Shown piece by piece: positions 7,742-16,388 of a stretch of 64,000 nucleotides of DNA. The notes beneath the pieces were generated by a model. That model was not told where the DNA came from, made no database searches, and saw only the letters and a list, made by a program, of their open reading frames with translations. The DNA is from Candidatus Latescibacterota bacterium (lineage in GTDB: Bacteria > JAAXHH01): NCBI GenBank assembly GCA_022821085.1, contig JAJEEG010000006.1:2191330-2255329 (forward strand), given 5' to 3'. The position numbers and the translations under genes are program-made. Position 1 is the stretch's first letter, and each line of letters begins with the position of its first letter.

Positions 7742-9270
7742 GACCGCGTCGCCTTCTCGAAGGCGTAGGCCGCCCGAAGAATCCGCTCCTCGCCGAAATG
7801 GGGACCGATGATCTGCAGGCCGATGGGCATGCCGTCGGGGTCCGTTCCGCAGGGCAGGGAGATGGCCGGCACGCCGGCGAGGTTGATGGGCACGGTATAT
7901 ACGTCGGACAAGTACATCTGCAGCGGATCGTCGATCTTCTCGCCGATGCGGAAGGCGGTGGTGGGCGTGGTGGGCGCCACCAGGAGATCGACCTTCTCGA
8001 AGGCCTGGTCGAAGTCGCCCTTGATGAGTGTCCGCACGCGCTGGGCCTTATCGTAGTAGGCGTCGTAATAGCCGGCGCTGAGCACGTAGGTGCCGAGCAT
8101 GATGCGGCGCTTCACCTCCAGGCCGAACCCTCCGCTGCGGGTCGATCCGTACATGGCGTCCAGCCGGTCTTCGGTCGCGATAGGTTGCGGGCGGACCCCG
8201 GCTCCGCTGCCGGCCGACGCCTCCGGTGCAGCCCCTCCATGCGCGTTATTCGCCGCGTCGCCCTCCCCGCCCCGGTACCCGTATTTCACCCCGTCGTATC
8301 GGGCCAGGTTGGAGGAGGCTTCGGCCGTTACCAGGATATAGTACGCGGCCACGGCATATTCGGTGTGGGGCAGGCGAACGCTTTCCACGCGGGCGCCGAG
8401 AGATTCCATGCGTTCGATCGCCCGGCCGACGCTTTCCTTCACGGACGGGTCGAGGCCCTCGGCCAGATATTCTTCGGGAACGCCGATGCGCACCCCTTCG
8501 ATGCCCTGCTTCAGGTTTGCCGCGTAGTCCGGCACCGTTTCCGAGGCCGATGTGGTATCCATGGGGTCGTGTCCCGCGATGATGCCCAGAAGACGCGCGC
8601 AGTCTTCCACGTTCCGGGCCATGGGGCCGACCTGGTCGAAGGAGGATCCGTAGGCGATGATGCCGTAGCGGGAGACCCGTCCATAGGTGGGCTTCAGTCC
8701 CACGACGCCGCAGAAGGCCGCGGGCTGGCGGATCGAACCGCCCGTGTCCTCGCCCAGGGCCAGGACCGCCGTGCCCGCCGCCAGGGCCGCCGCGGAACCG
8801 CCGCTCGAGCCGCCCGGTACGCGAGACGTGTCCAGGGGGTTCCGGCAGACGTCGAACCCGGAGTTCTCGTTGGAGGACCCCATACCGAACTGGTCCATGT
8901 TGGTCTTGCCGACGATCACGGCGTCCGCCGCGCGCAGCCGGGCGATGACGGTGGCGTCGTAGGGCGGCACGAACCCCTCGAGGATCCGGGAAGCGCAGGT
9001 GGTTTCCAGGCCCTTCGTGCAGATAGCGTCCTTGATGGCGATGGGCACGCCGGCCAGCGGTCCGGTGGGTTCGCCGGCGGCAATACGACGATCCACTTCC
9101 TGCGCGTCTTCAATCACCGACTCCGGGTCGATCGCGAGATAAGCGCCGATGGCGGAGTCTTTCTTTTCGATGAGGCGCAGGACTTCCCTGGCCGCCTCTT
9201 CCGCCCTCACTTCGCCGGACTTGATCCGCGGCGCCAGTTCGTGGGCAGCCATTTCGATTAAGTTCGCCAC
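7738..9270 (-). CDS. gatA: Aspartyl/glutamyl-tRNA amidotransferase subunit A
   Basis: GatA is the amidase-signature glutaminase subunit that supplies ammonia to GatB. The catalytic Lys lies in [14 protein letters not shown] and the cis-Ser/Ser pair in [18 protein letters not shown], followed by [19 protein letters not shown]. The start is GTG with GGAG seven bases upstream. The 510-residue protein is about 20-25 residues longer than usual because of a Gly/Ala-rich insertion near residues 325-350 ([20 protein letters not shown]) after the [13 protein letters not shown] motif. No gatC lies next to it: only 31 bp separate it from the VCBS gene upstream, so gatC must be elsewhere. Confidence 0.96.
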   Translation of the reverse strand: MANLIEMAAHELAPRIKSGEVRAEEAAREVLRLIEKKDSAIGAYLAIDPESVIEDAQEVDRRIAAGEPTGPLAGVPIAIKDAICTKGLETTCASRILEGFVPPYDATVIARLRAADAVIVGKTNMDQFGMGSSNENSGFDVCRNPLDTSRVPGGSSGGSAAALAAGTAVLALGEDTGGSIRQPAAFCGVVGLKPTYGRVSRYGIIAYGSSFDQVGPMARNVEDCARLLGIIAGHDPMDTTSASETVPDYAANLKQGIEGVRIGVPEEYLAEGLDPSVKESVGRAIERMESLGARVESVRLPHTEYAVAAYYILVTAEASSNLARYDGVKYGYRGGEGDAANNAHGGAAPEASAGSGAGVRPQPIATEDRLDAMYGSTRSGGFGLEVKRRIMLGTYVLSAGYYDAYYDKAQRVRTLIKGDFDQAFEKVDLLVAPTTPTTAFRIGEKIDDPLQMYLSDVYTVPINLAGVPAISLPCGTDPDGMPIGLQIIGPHFGEERILRAAYAFEKATRS

Positions 9271-9301
9271 GCGTTACTCCGGATTCAAATGCAAGGGGTC
9301 T

Positions 9302-11227
9302 TCACCGCGCGATCAACAAGGTCACTCGATGGGCTTCGGCGCCCGGCAGCTCCATCGGTGCCCCGTGCGCGTCCCGTTTCGTGAACGGGTGGTGCATGAC
9401 GATGTCCTGGCGGCCGTCCCGGTTGAGGTCCGTCATCCAGGCGAACTCTTCGTCATTGGGCAGTTCGATCGCCACCTTCTGTGGCTCTTCGGCAAACAGG
9501 TCCGGCCCGGGCACGCCGACGTAAGCATGCAGTTCCCGGTGGGTCCACTCGATCAGCAGGTCGGCGCGGCCGTCTCCCATCACGTCCCCGATGAACAGGT
9601 TCTTGTTGAACGCGCGCAAGTACTGTTCGCGGTCCCATCGCCGTGCGTGTTTTCCGCCCTGCAGTACAACAGCCAGGGGAACCCAACCCGGCTCCCGCGG
9701 GCTCGGCGCGCCGTCCAGCTGGATGCGTCGCGTGGCCGTGGGACTGTCCGGGATGCGGCCGTCTCGCACCCGGTAGAAGGCGAGATTCAACCAGACGTCA
9801 TCGCCCATGAAGCCCTTGATCCGCTTGAAGAGGCTGCCTTCGAGATACTTGTGCTCGATCGAGGTGACGACGAGGTCGCCTTCGCCGTTCCCGTCGAGAT
9901 CGCGGCGCGCCATGGCGAGCTGGACGTGATTGTCGGTCTGAATCGTGACATTCGGGATGGACGCGAATCGGATGGGGCTGTCGGCACCGCGCGCGCCATC
10001 AACGCCGCGCGCGCCATAATACACTTCGTAAGCGGATCGTTTGTCCTTGATCCGTGCTCCCTCGAGGACATAGACCACCATGTCGGCGATGCCGTCGTCA
10101 TTCAGGTCGCCGAACGAATGAAGCGCCCGGCCCGTCATATCCCCGACGGCGAGCGAGGTAACCTCGTCGGTGTCGAAACGCACGCCGCTGGTGAAGGTCA
10201 ACGGATCGGGGCCGAAGAGTCCCTGTCTGTCCTGTATGTGCGCTTCGAAGCGGTCTTCGTTCCAGGACACCAGGTCGACGCGGCCGTCGCCGTTGCAGTC
10301 GAACTCGTGGATCCGGCTCACGCTCCACGGGTCGAACCGGTAGCCGTCGGCGCCCAGGATCGGATCCAGGTTGGGCGGAGGACCCATTTCCACCGGATTG
10401 GCGAAAACACCGCCTGCCAATTGGACGAAAACATAGAAACCACTATCACCGGGAACGACCAGGTCGATCAGGCCATCGCCGTTCACATCCCAGGTGATGT
10501 CCACGTGCGGCACTTCACTATCACGGGGCGCCTTGAAACCGGCCGTGGCGATCGTGGCGGTCGGGACGGACACGAGTTCGTCCTCCGTGTCCGAACCGGG
10601 ATCCCACACGTTGAGCCGACCCGGTTCGCCGGTAATCAGGCGATCGCGGCCATCGATGCGGGCAACGTCGACGAAGGTCACGCTCGGACGCAGCCGCGCA
10701 TCCATCCGCAACGCCCAGGTTCCCTTTGCCTCCGGGGCAGCGTGCTTTTCTACTCGTCCGGTGGTCTCAGATCCACCTTCATCCGATCCGCCCTCGAACG
10801 CATAGATACGCAGGCGGCGACCGCCGTCTGCTTCGACCATCACCACGGCCAAATCCGCCACTTCACCTCCCAGCAGGTATCCCGTCAGCACAGTCTGCCG
10901 GACCGCCGGGCCGATGTCGATTTCGTACCGGTCGAATGCGAAAATGGCGGGTTGCGCGGCAGCGTCACTATTGCGGTCAAGATCGCCGGCGTCGTCCTGT
11001 ACCCCGGGGTCTATGCCGGCATGGCCCGGTTCGGCAGATCTCGCGGCAGCGTGACTCAGGCCTGCGGTGCCTCGGCCACTCCAGAGCATCACCGCGACGA
11101 CGGCAACCACGACGGCAACCACGATCGGCAGCCATTCGAACCGCCGGGATGAACGCCGCTGGTGCTTGTGTGTCGAGGGTAGGGGACTTCGGATTGAGTG
11201 GATACGGCTGGAAAGTGGTTTCGTCAT
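9302..11227 (-). CDS. Membrane-anchored FG-GAP/VCBS repeat protein
   Basis: A 641-residue protein with a basic N-terminus and one hydrophobic anchor (FEWLPIVVAVVVAVVAVMLW, about residues 30-50). The rest should be extracytoplasmic. At least six calcium-binding-type FG-GAP motifs are visible, including DVNGDGLIDLVVPGD, DCNGDGRVDLVSW, DLNDDGIADMVVY, DLDGNGEGDLVVTS, DVMGDGRADLLIEW and DLNRDGRQDIVMHH. This is consistent with a seven-bladed integrin-like propeller. Such proteins take part in cell-surface or periplasmic binding, but ligand and partner cannot be inferred. The gene lies between the DUF4321 and gatA genes on the same strand with short gaps, so it may share transcripts with gatAB without functional relation. 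Confidence 0.8.
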   Translation of the reverse strand: MTKPLSSRIHSIRSPLPSTHKHQRRSSRRFEWLPIVVAVVVAVVAVMLWSGRGTAGLSHAAARSAEPGHAGIDPGVQDDAGDLDRNSDAAAQPAIFAFDRYEIDIGPAVRQTVLTGYLLGGEVADLAVVMVEADGGRRLRIYAFEGGSDEGGSETTGRVEKHAAPEAKGTWALRMDARLRPSVTFVDVARIDGRDRLITGEPGRLNVWDPGSDTEDELVSVPTATIATAGFKAPRDSEVPHVDITWDVNGDGLIDLVVPGDSGFYVFVQLAGGVFANPVEMGPPPNLDPILGADGYRFDPWSVSRIHEFDCNGDGRVDLVSWNEDRFEAHIQDRQGLFGPDPLTFTSGVRFDTDEVTSLAVGDMTGRALHSFGDLNDDGIADMVVYVLEGARIKDKRSAYEVYYGARGVDGARGADSPIRFASIPNVTIQTDNHVQLAMARRDLDGNGEGDLVVTSIEHKYLEGSLFKRIKGFMGDDVWLNLAFYRVRDGRIPDSPTATRRIQLDGAPSPREPGWVPLAVVLQGGKHARRWDREQYLRAFNKNLFIGDVMGDGRADLLIEWTHRELHAYVGVPGPDLFAEEPQKVAIELPNDEEFAWMTDLNRDGRQDIVMHHPFTKRDAHGAPMELPGAEAHRVTLLIAR

Positions 11228-11239
11228 CTCATCAAGGGG

Positions 11240-11515
11240 CTAGTACCAGCGATAGTAATAGGTGGCGAAACCGATCCCGAGGATGCTGATGACGTTCACC
11301 TTGACCGTGAAGCCGAAGGTGACGGAGAGTATGACGAGCGGCAGGGTGGCGGGCGGGAAGGTGTAGACGAAGGCTTCCAGGAAGAACTTCTCCACCATGC
11401 TGCCGGGCATGAAGTGTCCGAAGAGCAGTCCTATCAATTCACCGACTACGCCGCCGACGATGGCGCCTACCAGGATGTAGAACACCAGCAGGCCCATCCC
11501 TTTACGCTGTGCCAT
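11240..11515 (-). CDS. Small membrane protein, DUF4321-like
   Basis: A 91-residue protein with two or three hydrophobic segments: LLVFYILVGAIVGGVVGELIGLLFG near the N-terminus and LPLVILSVTFGFTVKVNVISILGIG near the C-terminus. This layout, with GAIVGGVVGELIG, resembles the DUF4321 family of small membrane proteins. GGGAG lies upstream of the ATG, supporting the start. The gene follows pssA by 12 bp and is probably in the psd-pssA operon. The function of the family is unknown. Confidence 0.6.
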   Translation of the reverse strand: MAQRKGMGLLVFYILVGAIVGGVVGELIGLLFGHFMPGSMVEKFFLEAFVYTFPPATLPLVILSVTFGFTVKVNVISILGIGFATYYYRWY

Positions 11516-11527
11516 GACCGGACTCCC

Positions 11528-12286
11528 TTACTCTTCCACGGACAGCGCCATGTCCTCGTCGTGACGGACCATGTGGACGCCCCAGGCCGCGATGCCGGAG
11601 AGGATGTACAGCAGCACGATGGGGAAGATCGTGAGCTGCGGATTCCAGACCAGGGCCACCAGGGCCACGGCGATGGCGATCAGCTTCAGGATGGACCACT
11701 TGCTCTTGAAGGCGAGGGACGGCAGGGTGCGGTAGGACAGGGGGCTGATCATGAGAATGGACAGCACGAGCATGAATCCCATGAACGGGCCTTCCAGGTG
11801 CAGTTCCTCCCACCGGTCCCAGCAGAAGATGACGTAGGACGCCACGGCGATGGCTGCCACGGGAATCGGCAGGCCCATGAAGTTGTCTTTTTCCTGGTTG
11901 ATCCGCTCGACGCGGCGCAGCGTCATCACGTTGTACCGGGCCAGGCGGATGGCGCCGCACATCAGGAAGAGGAGGCAGAGCACCCAGGTGATCTCGCCGA
12001 AAGGCTTCAGGGTATACACGAGGACGATGGGCGCGACTCCGAAGGAGATCACGTCCGCCAGGGAGTCCAGCTCGATGCCGAACCGGGTCGCCCCCTGGCT
12101 GTAGCGCGCGACTTTGCCGTCGATGCTGTCCAGGAGGGCGGCGGCGATGATGAGCCATGGCGCGCGGCCGGGATCGCCGGTCAGGGCGTTAAACCCGTCG
12201 ATACAGTAGAAGATGGCGGAAACCCCGCAGAAGATGCTGCCCAGCGTGAACACGTTCGGTAACGCGACGCGCACCCAGTTTTTCAT
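11528..12286 (-). CDS. pssA: CDP-diacylglycerol-serine O-phosphatidyltransferase
   Basis: PssA makes phosphatidylserine from CDP-diacylglycerol and serine at the inner membrane. The CDP-alcohol phosphatidyltransferase signature D-G-x2-A-R-x8-G-x3-D-x3-D is visible as DGKVARYSQGATRFGIELDS, with the following LADVISFGVAP. The 252-residue length and several hydrophobic helices fit the Gram-positive-type (CDP-OH-P) PssA rather than the E. coli phospholipase-D type. The gene overlaps psd by 4 bp, placing synthesis and decarboxylation of phosphatidylserine in one translational unit. Confidence 0.93.
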   Translation of the reverse strand: MKNWVRVALPNVFTLGSIFCGVSAIFYCIDGFNALTGDPGRAPWLIIAAALLDSIDGKVARYSQGATRFGIELDSLADVISFGVAPIVLVYTLKPFGEITWVLCLLFLMCGAIRLARYNVMTLRRVERINQEKDNFMGLPIPVAAIAVASYVIFCWDRWEELHLEGPFMGFMLVLSILMISPLSYRTLPSLAFKSKWSILKLIAIAVALVALVWNPQLTIFPIVLLYILSGIAAWGVHMVRHDEDMALSVEE

Positions 12287-12945
12287 TTAAGTACACTCCC
12301 AGTATCGTTAAGCACGCCCAGTATCGTTTCACCGCCCCGGACCCGGTCTCCGTTCTTCACCCGGATTTCAGCTCCGGCCGGCACGATGACGTCTATTCTC
12401 GATCCGAAGCGTATCAGGCCGAACCGGTCGCCCATACGCACTTCGTCGCCCTCGTTGACGTTGCAGACGATCCGCCGGGCCACGAACCCGACGATTTGCT
12501 TGATCAGGACCCGGCCCCTGTCCCCTTCGATGCCGAGGACCATCTGGGCGTTGTCTCCCGAGGCCTCGTCCTTGAAGGCGAGTTTGAACTCCCCTTCGAT
12601 CCGCCGGCGCAACCTGACGACGCCGGTGATGGGGATCCGGTTTACGTGCACGTCCACGATGGACAGGAACACGCTGATCTGTGTGGCCGGTCCGCCGATG
12701 AAGGCGTCGTTTTCAATCTCTTCGACGGTCACTACCTTGCCGTCGCCGCCGGAAATCACCAGTCCGTCGCCCGGGGGCACCTGCCTGGCCGGGTCCCGGA
12801 AGAAGAACCCGACGAACAGGGCCAGGCCTCCGAACGCCGACGCCAGCACGATCCAGATCGCACCGGGGGCCAGGTAGCCGATCACCACGCTGCCGGCCGC
12901 AAGCGCAGCCAGGGGGATGACCATGACCCAACCGTCGCGTACCAT
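12283..12945 (-). CDS. psd: Phosphatidylserine decarboxylase proenzyme (short type)
   Basis: Psd decarboxylates phosphatidylserine to phosphatidylethanolamine. The 220-residue protein has two N-terminal hydrophobic segments (MVIPLAALAAGSVVIGYLAPGAIWIV), the FFRDPARQVPP motif, and the self-cleavage region RFGLIRFGSRIDVIVPAG, where Gly-Ser processing would yield the pyruvoyl group. LSIVDVHVNRIPI carries the conserved Asp/His. This is the short bacterial/archaeal class often seen with CDP-OH-P-type PssA, as here. A four-base overlap with pssA indicates coupling. Together the pair implies PE-containing membranes. Confidence 0.93.
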   Translation of the reverse strand: MVRDGWVMVIPLAALAAGSVVIGYLAPGAIWIVLASAFGGLALFVGFFFRDPARQVPPGDGLVISGGDGKVVTVEEIENDAFIGGPATQISVFLSIVDVHVNRIPITGVVRLRRRIEGEFKLAFKDEASGDNAQMVLGIEGDRGRVLIKQIVGFVARRIVCNVNEGDEVRMGDRFGLIRFGSRIDVIVPAGAEIRVKNGDRVRGGETILGVLNDTGSVLK

Positions 12946-12954
12946 GCCTTTTCC

Positions 12955-14349
12955 TTACAGTTCGGCGATATGCAGGACCAGGGGCATGAGGCGGCCGTCC
13001 CGCTCGACCTCCAGTTCGATGGAATCGCCCACCAGGCTGCCGTACAGCGCTTCCCGCGCTTCGGGATAGCTGGCGATCCCTTCCCCGTTGATCTTCCTGA
13101 TCACGTCCATGACCAGGATGCCGGCCACGTCCGCCGGGCTGTCCGGATCGATCTCGTTCACCAGCACGCCCAGGCGGTTGTCGATGTTCAGCTCTTGGGC
13201 CACGTATTCCGTAATGTCGATCACCGACAGGCCCGTCCATCCCCGTCTCGTTCCGCCGTACTGGATCAGTTCGTCCGCGACGCGCCGGACCCGGTCGATG
13301 GGAATGGCGAAACCCACACCCTCCGAGCCGCCGCTTTCGGAGAGGATGAACGTGTTGATGCCGATGACCTCGCCGAGGGCATTGACCAGCGGACCGCCGC
13401 TGTTGCCCGGATTGATGGTCGCGTCGGTCTGGATCATGTCCCGGTAGACCGTCCTCGACCCCTGTTGCCGGCGGAAGTTCCGTCCCAGTGCGCTGACCAC
13501 GCCGACGGCCACGGCCGGCTGGGCGTCCTCCACGGCCAGGCCAAGCGGATTGCCGATGGTTATGGCCCACTCACCGGTCATGATGTCGTCGGACCGGCCC
13601 AGCGCCGCCACCGGGATGTCCTGGCCTTCCACGTGGAGCACGGCCAGGTCCGACATGACGTCCACGCCCACCAGGTTGCAGACCAGGCTCCGGCCGTCGG
13701 TCAGGACGGCCCGGATCCGCCTGGCCGTGTAGTCGCCAAGCTGTACCACGTGGGCGTTGGTGACGATGTATCCCGCTTCGTCGATAATCACGCCCGATCC
13801 CGTGTTCGGCTCTTCGCGGGTATACAGCCGCGGTACCACGAAATGGCCGAAGAAGGGATCGTCGAACATCGGGGAGAATCCGCGCCGTCGCATCTGGAAC
13901 GTCGCGACGATGCTCACCACGGCCGGTCCCGCCCGCTCCACCGCGGATACGATGGAAGTGCGCCGGGACGTGCTGATCGCTTCGTTGGCGGCGATCAGTC
14001 CCGATGGCGAACGCCGGAACTCCGCGCGGGGATCCGCGAATCCGCCGGCCCCCGGCGCTCCGAACGCATTGCTACGCCCGGGCTGGCCAGGTTGACCAGA
14101 CAGTCCAGGCTGCCCTCCCGATCCAGGCTGACCACCGGACTCCGGGCTTTCCAATAAGGACGCGGGCGCCGAGTCCGCGTTCCCGGTCGCCGTCCCTCCG
14201 CCGAGCGAACTCAGCGCTTCGGGATAGGCCACGACCAGGAAGACGATACCCAACAACGCGCCAACGAAGGCCGCCAGGATGTACCACACTGCCATCGGGG
14301 TCCGTCTGGCCGTCGCGTAGCCCGTATGGCGTTCTCCCAAGTTCTGCAT
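12955..14349 (-). CDS. HtrA/DegP-family serine protease with PDZ domain
   Basis: A 464-residue periplasmic, membrane-anchored protease. An N-terminal helix (MAVWYILAAFVGALLGIVFL) is followed by a Gly/Pro/Gln/Ser-rich linker of about 70 residues. The trypsin-like domain has the catalytic triad in VTNAHVVQLGD (His), SDLAVLHVEGQD (Asp) and TINPGNSGGPLVNALGEVIG (Ser). One PDZ domain follows (LGVLVNEIDPDSPADVAGILVMDVIRKING). This single-PDZ, TM-anchored layout is like DegS or HtrA-like sheddases more than DegP, which has two PDZ domains. It probably handles misfolded envelope proteins or signals envelope stress. It lies upstream of psd on the same strand, with a 9-bp gap. Confidence 0.92.
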   Translation of the reverse strand: MQNLGERHTGYATARRTPMAVWYILAAFVGALLGIVFLVVAYPEALSSLGGGTATGNADSAPASLLESPESGGQPGSGGQPGLSGQPGQPGRSNAFGAPGAGGFADPRAEFRRSPSGLIAANEAISTSRRTSIVSAVERAGPAVVSIVATFQMRRRGFSPMFDDPFFGHFVVPRLYTREEPNTGSGVIIDEAGYIVTNAHVVQLGDYTARRIRAVLTDGRSLVCNLVGVDVMSDLAVLHVEGQDIPVAALGRSDDIMTGEWAITIGNPLGLAVEDAQPAVAVGVVSALGRNFRRQQGSRTVYRDMIQTDATINPGNSGGPLVNALGEVIGINTFILSESGGSEGVGFAIPIDRVRRVADELIQYGGTRRGWTGLSVIDITEYVAQELNIDNRLGVLVNEIDPDSPADVAGILVMDVIRKINGEGIASYPEAREALYGSLVGDSIELEVERDGRLMPLVLHIAEL

Positions 14350-14885
14350 CGATCGGCACCGGGCATCCGCACCGCAACCATGCAGGGCTGAACAACGCTG
14401 ATTTCAGTCGGAAATGCCTGGAAAAGTCGTGCGTCTGAAAGACCCGGAAACACCATGCTCCAATCGAGTTTCGGGGTCCTGAAACAGTTACCTCATTATA
14501 TGCGCGGAGGGGTATGGAGTCAATACCTTTTTCCGGTGTCCGGAGCCCCGTCAACCGCGCCGTGACCGTGCCGCAGGCCGTGTCGTCAACCGCGCCGTGA
14601 CCGGCCGGATGACGGTGAACAGGCCGCAAGCCGCTGACGGTGAACGGGTCGCAAGCCGCATGGTTAAAAAAATCGCGAATTAACAAGGATTTAACCTCGG
14701 GGAAACACTTGCGAAACAATGACCGTATACATTAGATTTGCTAGGTTGTTCCAGTGACTACGTGTACGAAGAGGCGCAAATCGACGCGGTGATCCGGTGG
14801 TCCAGCCTGGACCCGCCTGGTCCTTTCCGGGACCGGTTTCCCGGTCATCGATTCATCGGATAATCAACAGGGAGGAGCAATACTC
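14350..14885. other. Intergenic region between htrA-like gene and glnA
   Basis: About 535 bases between divergent genes. ORFs in the track here (for example 14072-14719 minus) look like shadows. It holds two sets of short direct repeats (separate entry) and the untranslated leader of glnA. No sigma-54 GG-N10-GC promoter or known riboswitch was recognised. GGGAGGAG just before position 14886 is the glnA ribosome-binding site. Confidence 0.5.
14549..14659 (+). repeat. Two adjacent pairs of short direct repeats
   Basis: CGTCAACCGCGCCGTGACCG occurs at 14549-14568 and exactly again at 14584-14603. Directly after, TGACGGTGAACAGGCCGCAA (25-base unit, 14610-14634) is followed head to tail by a copy with two changes (14635-14659). 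These look like recent local duplications rather than protein-binding sites. Confidence 0.75.
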
Positions 14886-16301
14886 GTGACCCCAATTGAT
14901 GTAATCGCATTCGCAAGGGACCAGGGCGCGGAAATGGTCGACTTCCGGTTTATCGACGTACCGGGTACCTGGCAGCATTTTTCGGCGCCGATCGAAACGC
15001 TGGAAGAAGATACTTTCGAAGAAGGCGTCGGGTTCGACGGTTCGAGCGTCCGGGGTTTCCAGACCATCGACAAGAGCGACATGATCCTGATCCCGGATCC
15101 GCTGTCAGCCAAGATCGATCCCTTCATGGAGGCGAAGACGCTGATCCTGGTCTGCAACGTCAAGGATCCGGTGACGCTTGAAATGTACACGCGCGACCCG
15201 CGGTACGTCGCCCAGAAGGCCGAGGCTTACATGCAGTCCGTGGGCATCGCGGACACGGCCTACTTCGGCCCGGAAGCCGAGTTCTACATCTTCGACGACG
15301 TGCGGTTCGCCCAGAAGCCGAACGCCAGCTTCCACCGGATCGACGCCGGCGAGGGCTGGTGGAACACGGGAAAAGCCGAGAGTCCCAACCTCGGCAACAA
15401 GATTCCGTACAAGCGCGGGTATTTCCCCGTGCCGCCGACCGACACCCACCAGGACCTGCGCACGCGCATGGTGCTGACGCTCCGGAGCATGGGCATCGAG
15501 TCCGAAGTGCACCACCATGAGGTGGGCACGGCGGGTCAGGCCGAGATCGACATCCGCTTCAACACGCTGCTGCGCATGTCCGACGACCTGCTCATGTACA
15601 AGTACATCGTCAAGAACGTCGCCCGGCAGGCGGGCAAGACGGTGACCTTCATGCCGAAGCCGATCTTCGAGGACAACGGTTCGGGCATGCACGTGCACCA
15701 GAGCCTCTGGAAGGACGGCAAGAATCTCTTCTTCGAGGCCGGCACGTATGCCGACCTGAGCGATATGGCCCGGCACTACATCGGCGGCCTGCTCCATCAC
15801 TGCGCCTCCGTGCTGGCCTTCGCCGCGCCGACGACGAACTCCTACCGGAGGCTCGTCCCGGGTTACGAAGCGCCGATCAACCTGATCTACTCGCAGCGCA
15901 ACCGAAGCGCCTGCGTGCGGATCCCCATGTATTCGAAGAGCGAGAAGGCCAAGCGGATCGAGTTCCGCACGCCGGATCCGGGCGCCAATCCCTACCTGGC
16001 CTTCACGGCCATGATGATGGCCGGCCTGGACGGTATCGAGAACCGGATCGAGCCGCCGGAGCCGATCGACCTCGACCTCTACGATCTCGAGCCGGAACAG
16101 GCCGCGGAAGTGGCCCACACGCCGCAGGACCTCGGCGAGGCGCTGGACGCCCTGGAGGACGATCACGACTACCTCCTCAAGGGCGACGTGTTCACGCCGG
16201 ACCTGGTCGAGACCTATCTCGATTACAAGCGGGAGAACGAGCTGGACCAGATCCGCCTGCGTCCGCACCCTTGGGAGTTCGGTCTCTACTACGATATCTA
16301 G
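14886..16301 (+). CDS. glnA: Glutamine synthetase, type I
   Basis: GlnA condenses glutamate and ammonia with ATP. The 471-residue length matches GSI dodecamers. Recognisable parts are the N-terminal [18 protein letters not shown], the flexible [11 protein letters not shown] segment (Asp/Ser near the active site), metal-site [11 protein letters not shown], the ATP/glutamate stretch [27 protein letters not shown] and the adenine-side [17 protein letters not shown]. The C-terminal [12 protein letters not shown] retains the Tyr of the adenylylation loop. That suits a GSI-beta enzyme controlled by adenylylation, and a glnE-like gene follows. The start is GTG with GGGAGGAG upstream. Confidence 0.96.
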   Translation: MTPIDVIAFARDQGAEMVDFRFIDVPGTWQHFSAPIETLEEDTFEEGVGFDGSSVRGFQTIDKSDMILIPDPLSAKIDPFMEAKTLILVCNVKDPVTLEMYTRDPRYVAQKAEAYMQSVGIADTAYFGPEAEFYIFDDVRFAQKPNASFHRIDAGEGWWNTGKAESPNLGNKIPYKRGYFPVPPTDTHQDLRTRMVLTLRSMGIESEVHHHEVGTAGQAEIDIRFNTLLRMSDDLLMYKYIVKNVARQAGKTVTFMPKPIFEDNGSGMHVHQSLWKDGKNLFFEAGTYADLSDMARHYIGGLLHHCASVLAFAAPTTNSYRRLVPGYEAPINLIYSQRNRSACVRIPMYSKSEKAKRIEFRTPDPGANPYLAFTAMMMAGLDGIENRIEPPEPIDLDLYDLEPEQAAEVAHTPQDLGEALDALEDDHDYLLKGDVFTPDLVETYLDYKRENELDQIRLRPHPWEFGLYYDI

Positions 16302-16336
16302 TCCGGTTCGTAGGGCAGTAGCGTTTCAATGTAACG

Positions 16337-16378
16337 CGCGCCTCCTCCGTTTCGACGCGGGGAGGCGCGGTCTTTTTA
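16337..16378 (+). terminator. Rho-independent terminator after glnA
   Basis: CGCGCCTCC at 16337-16345 pairs exactly with GGAGGCGCG at 16361-16369 across a 15-base loop and is followed by GTCTTTTT. It lies between glnA and the glnE-like gene. It would reduce or separate transcription of the second gene unless read through. Confidence 0.85.
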
Positions 16379-16388
16379 AGGCTGCACC

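Noticed and set aside
6173-7768. 531-residue plus-strand ORF
   Set aside because: It is the mirror of gatB. GC-rich coding strands give long opposite ORFs; no motif is present and gatB is unambiguous.
9149-11152. 667-residue plus-strand ORF
   Set aside because: Antisense to the VCBS gene and gatA start; rich in His/Gly/Val as usual for shadow frames.
12496-14157. 553-residue plus-strand ORF
   Set aside because: Antisense to psd and htrA, no recognisable domain.
14072-14719. 215-residue minus-strand ORF reaching into the glnA upstream region
   Set aside because: It overlaps htrA in another frame and includes the short direct repeats; no start signal or domain.
14700-14885. Searched for a sigma-54 promoter or riboswitch in the glnA leader
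   Set aside because: No GG-N10-GC element with the TGGCAC/TTGC consensus nor a known riboswitch core was seen.
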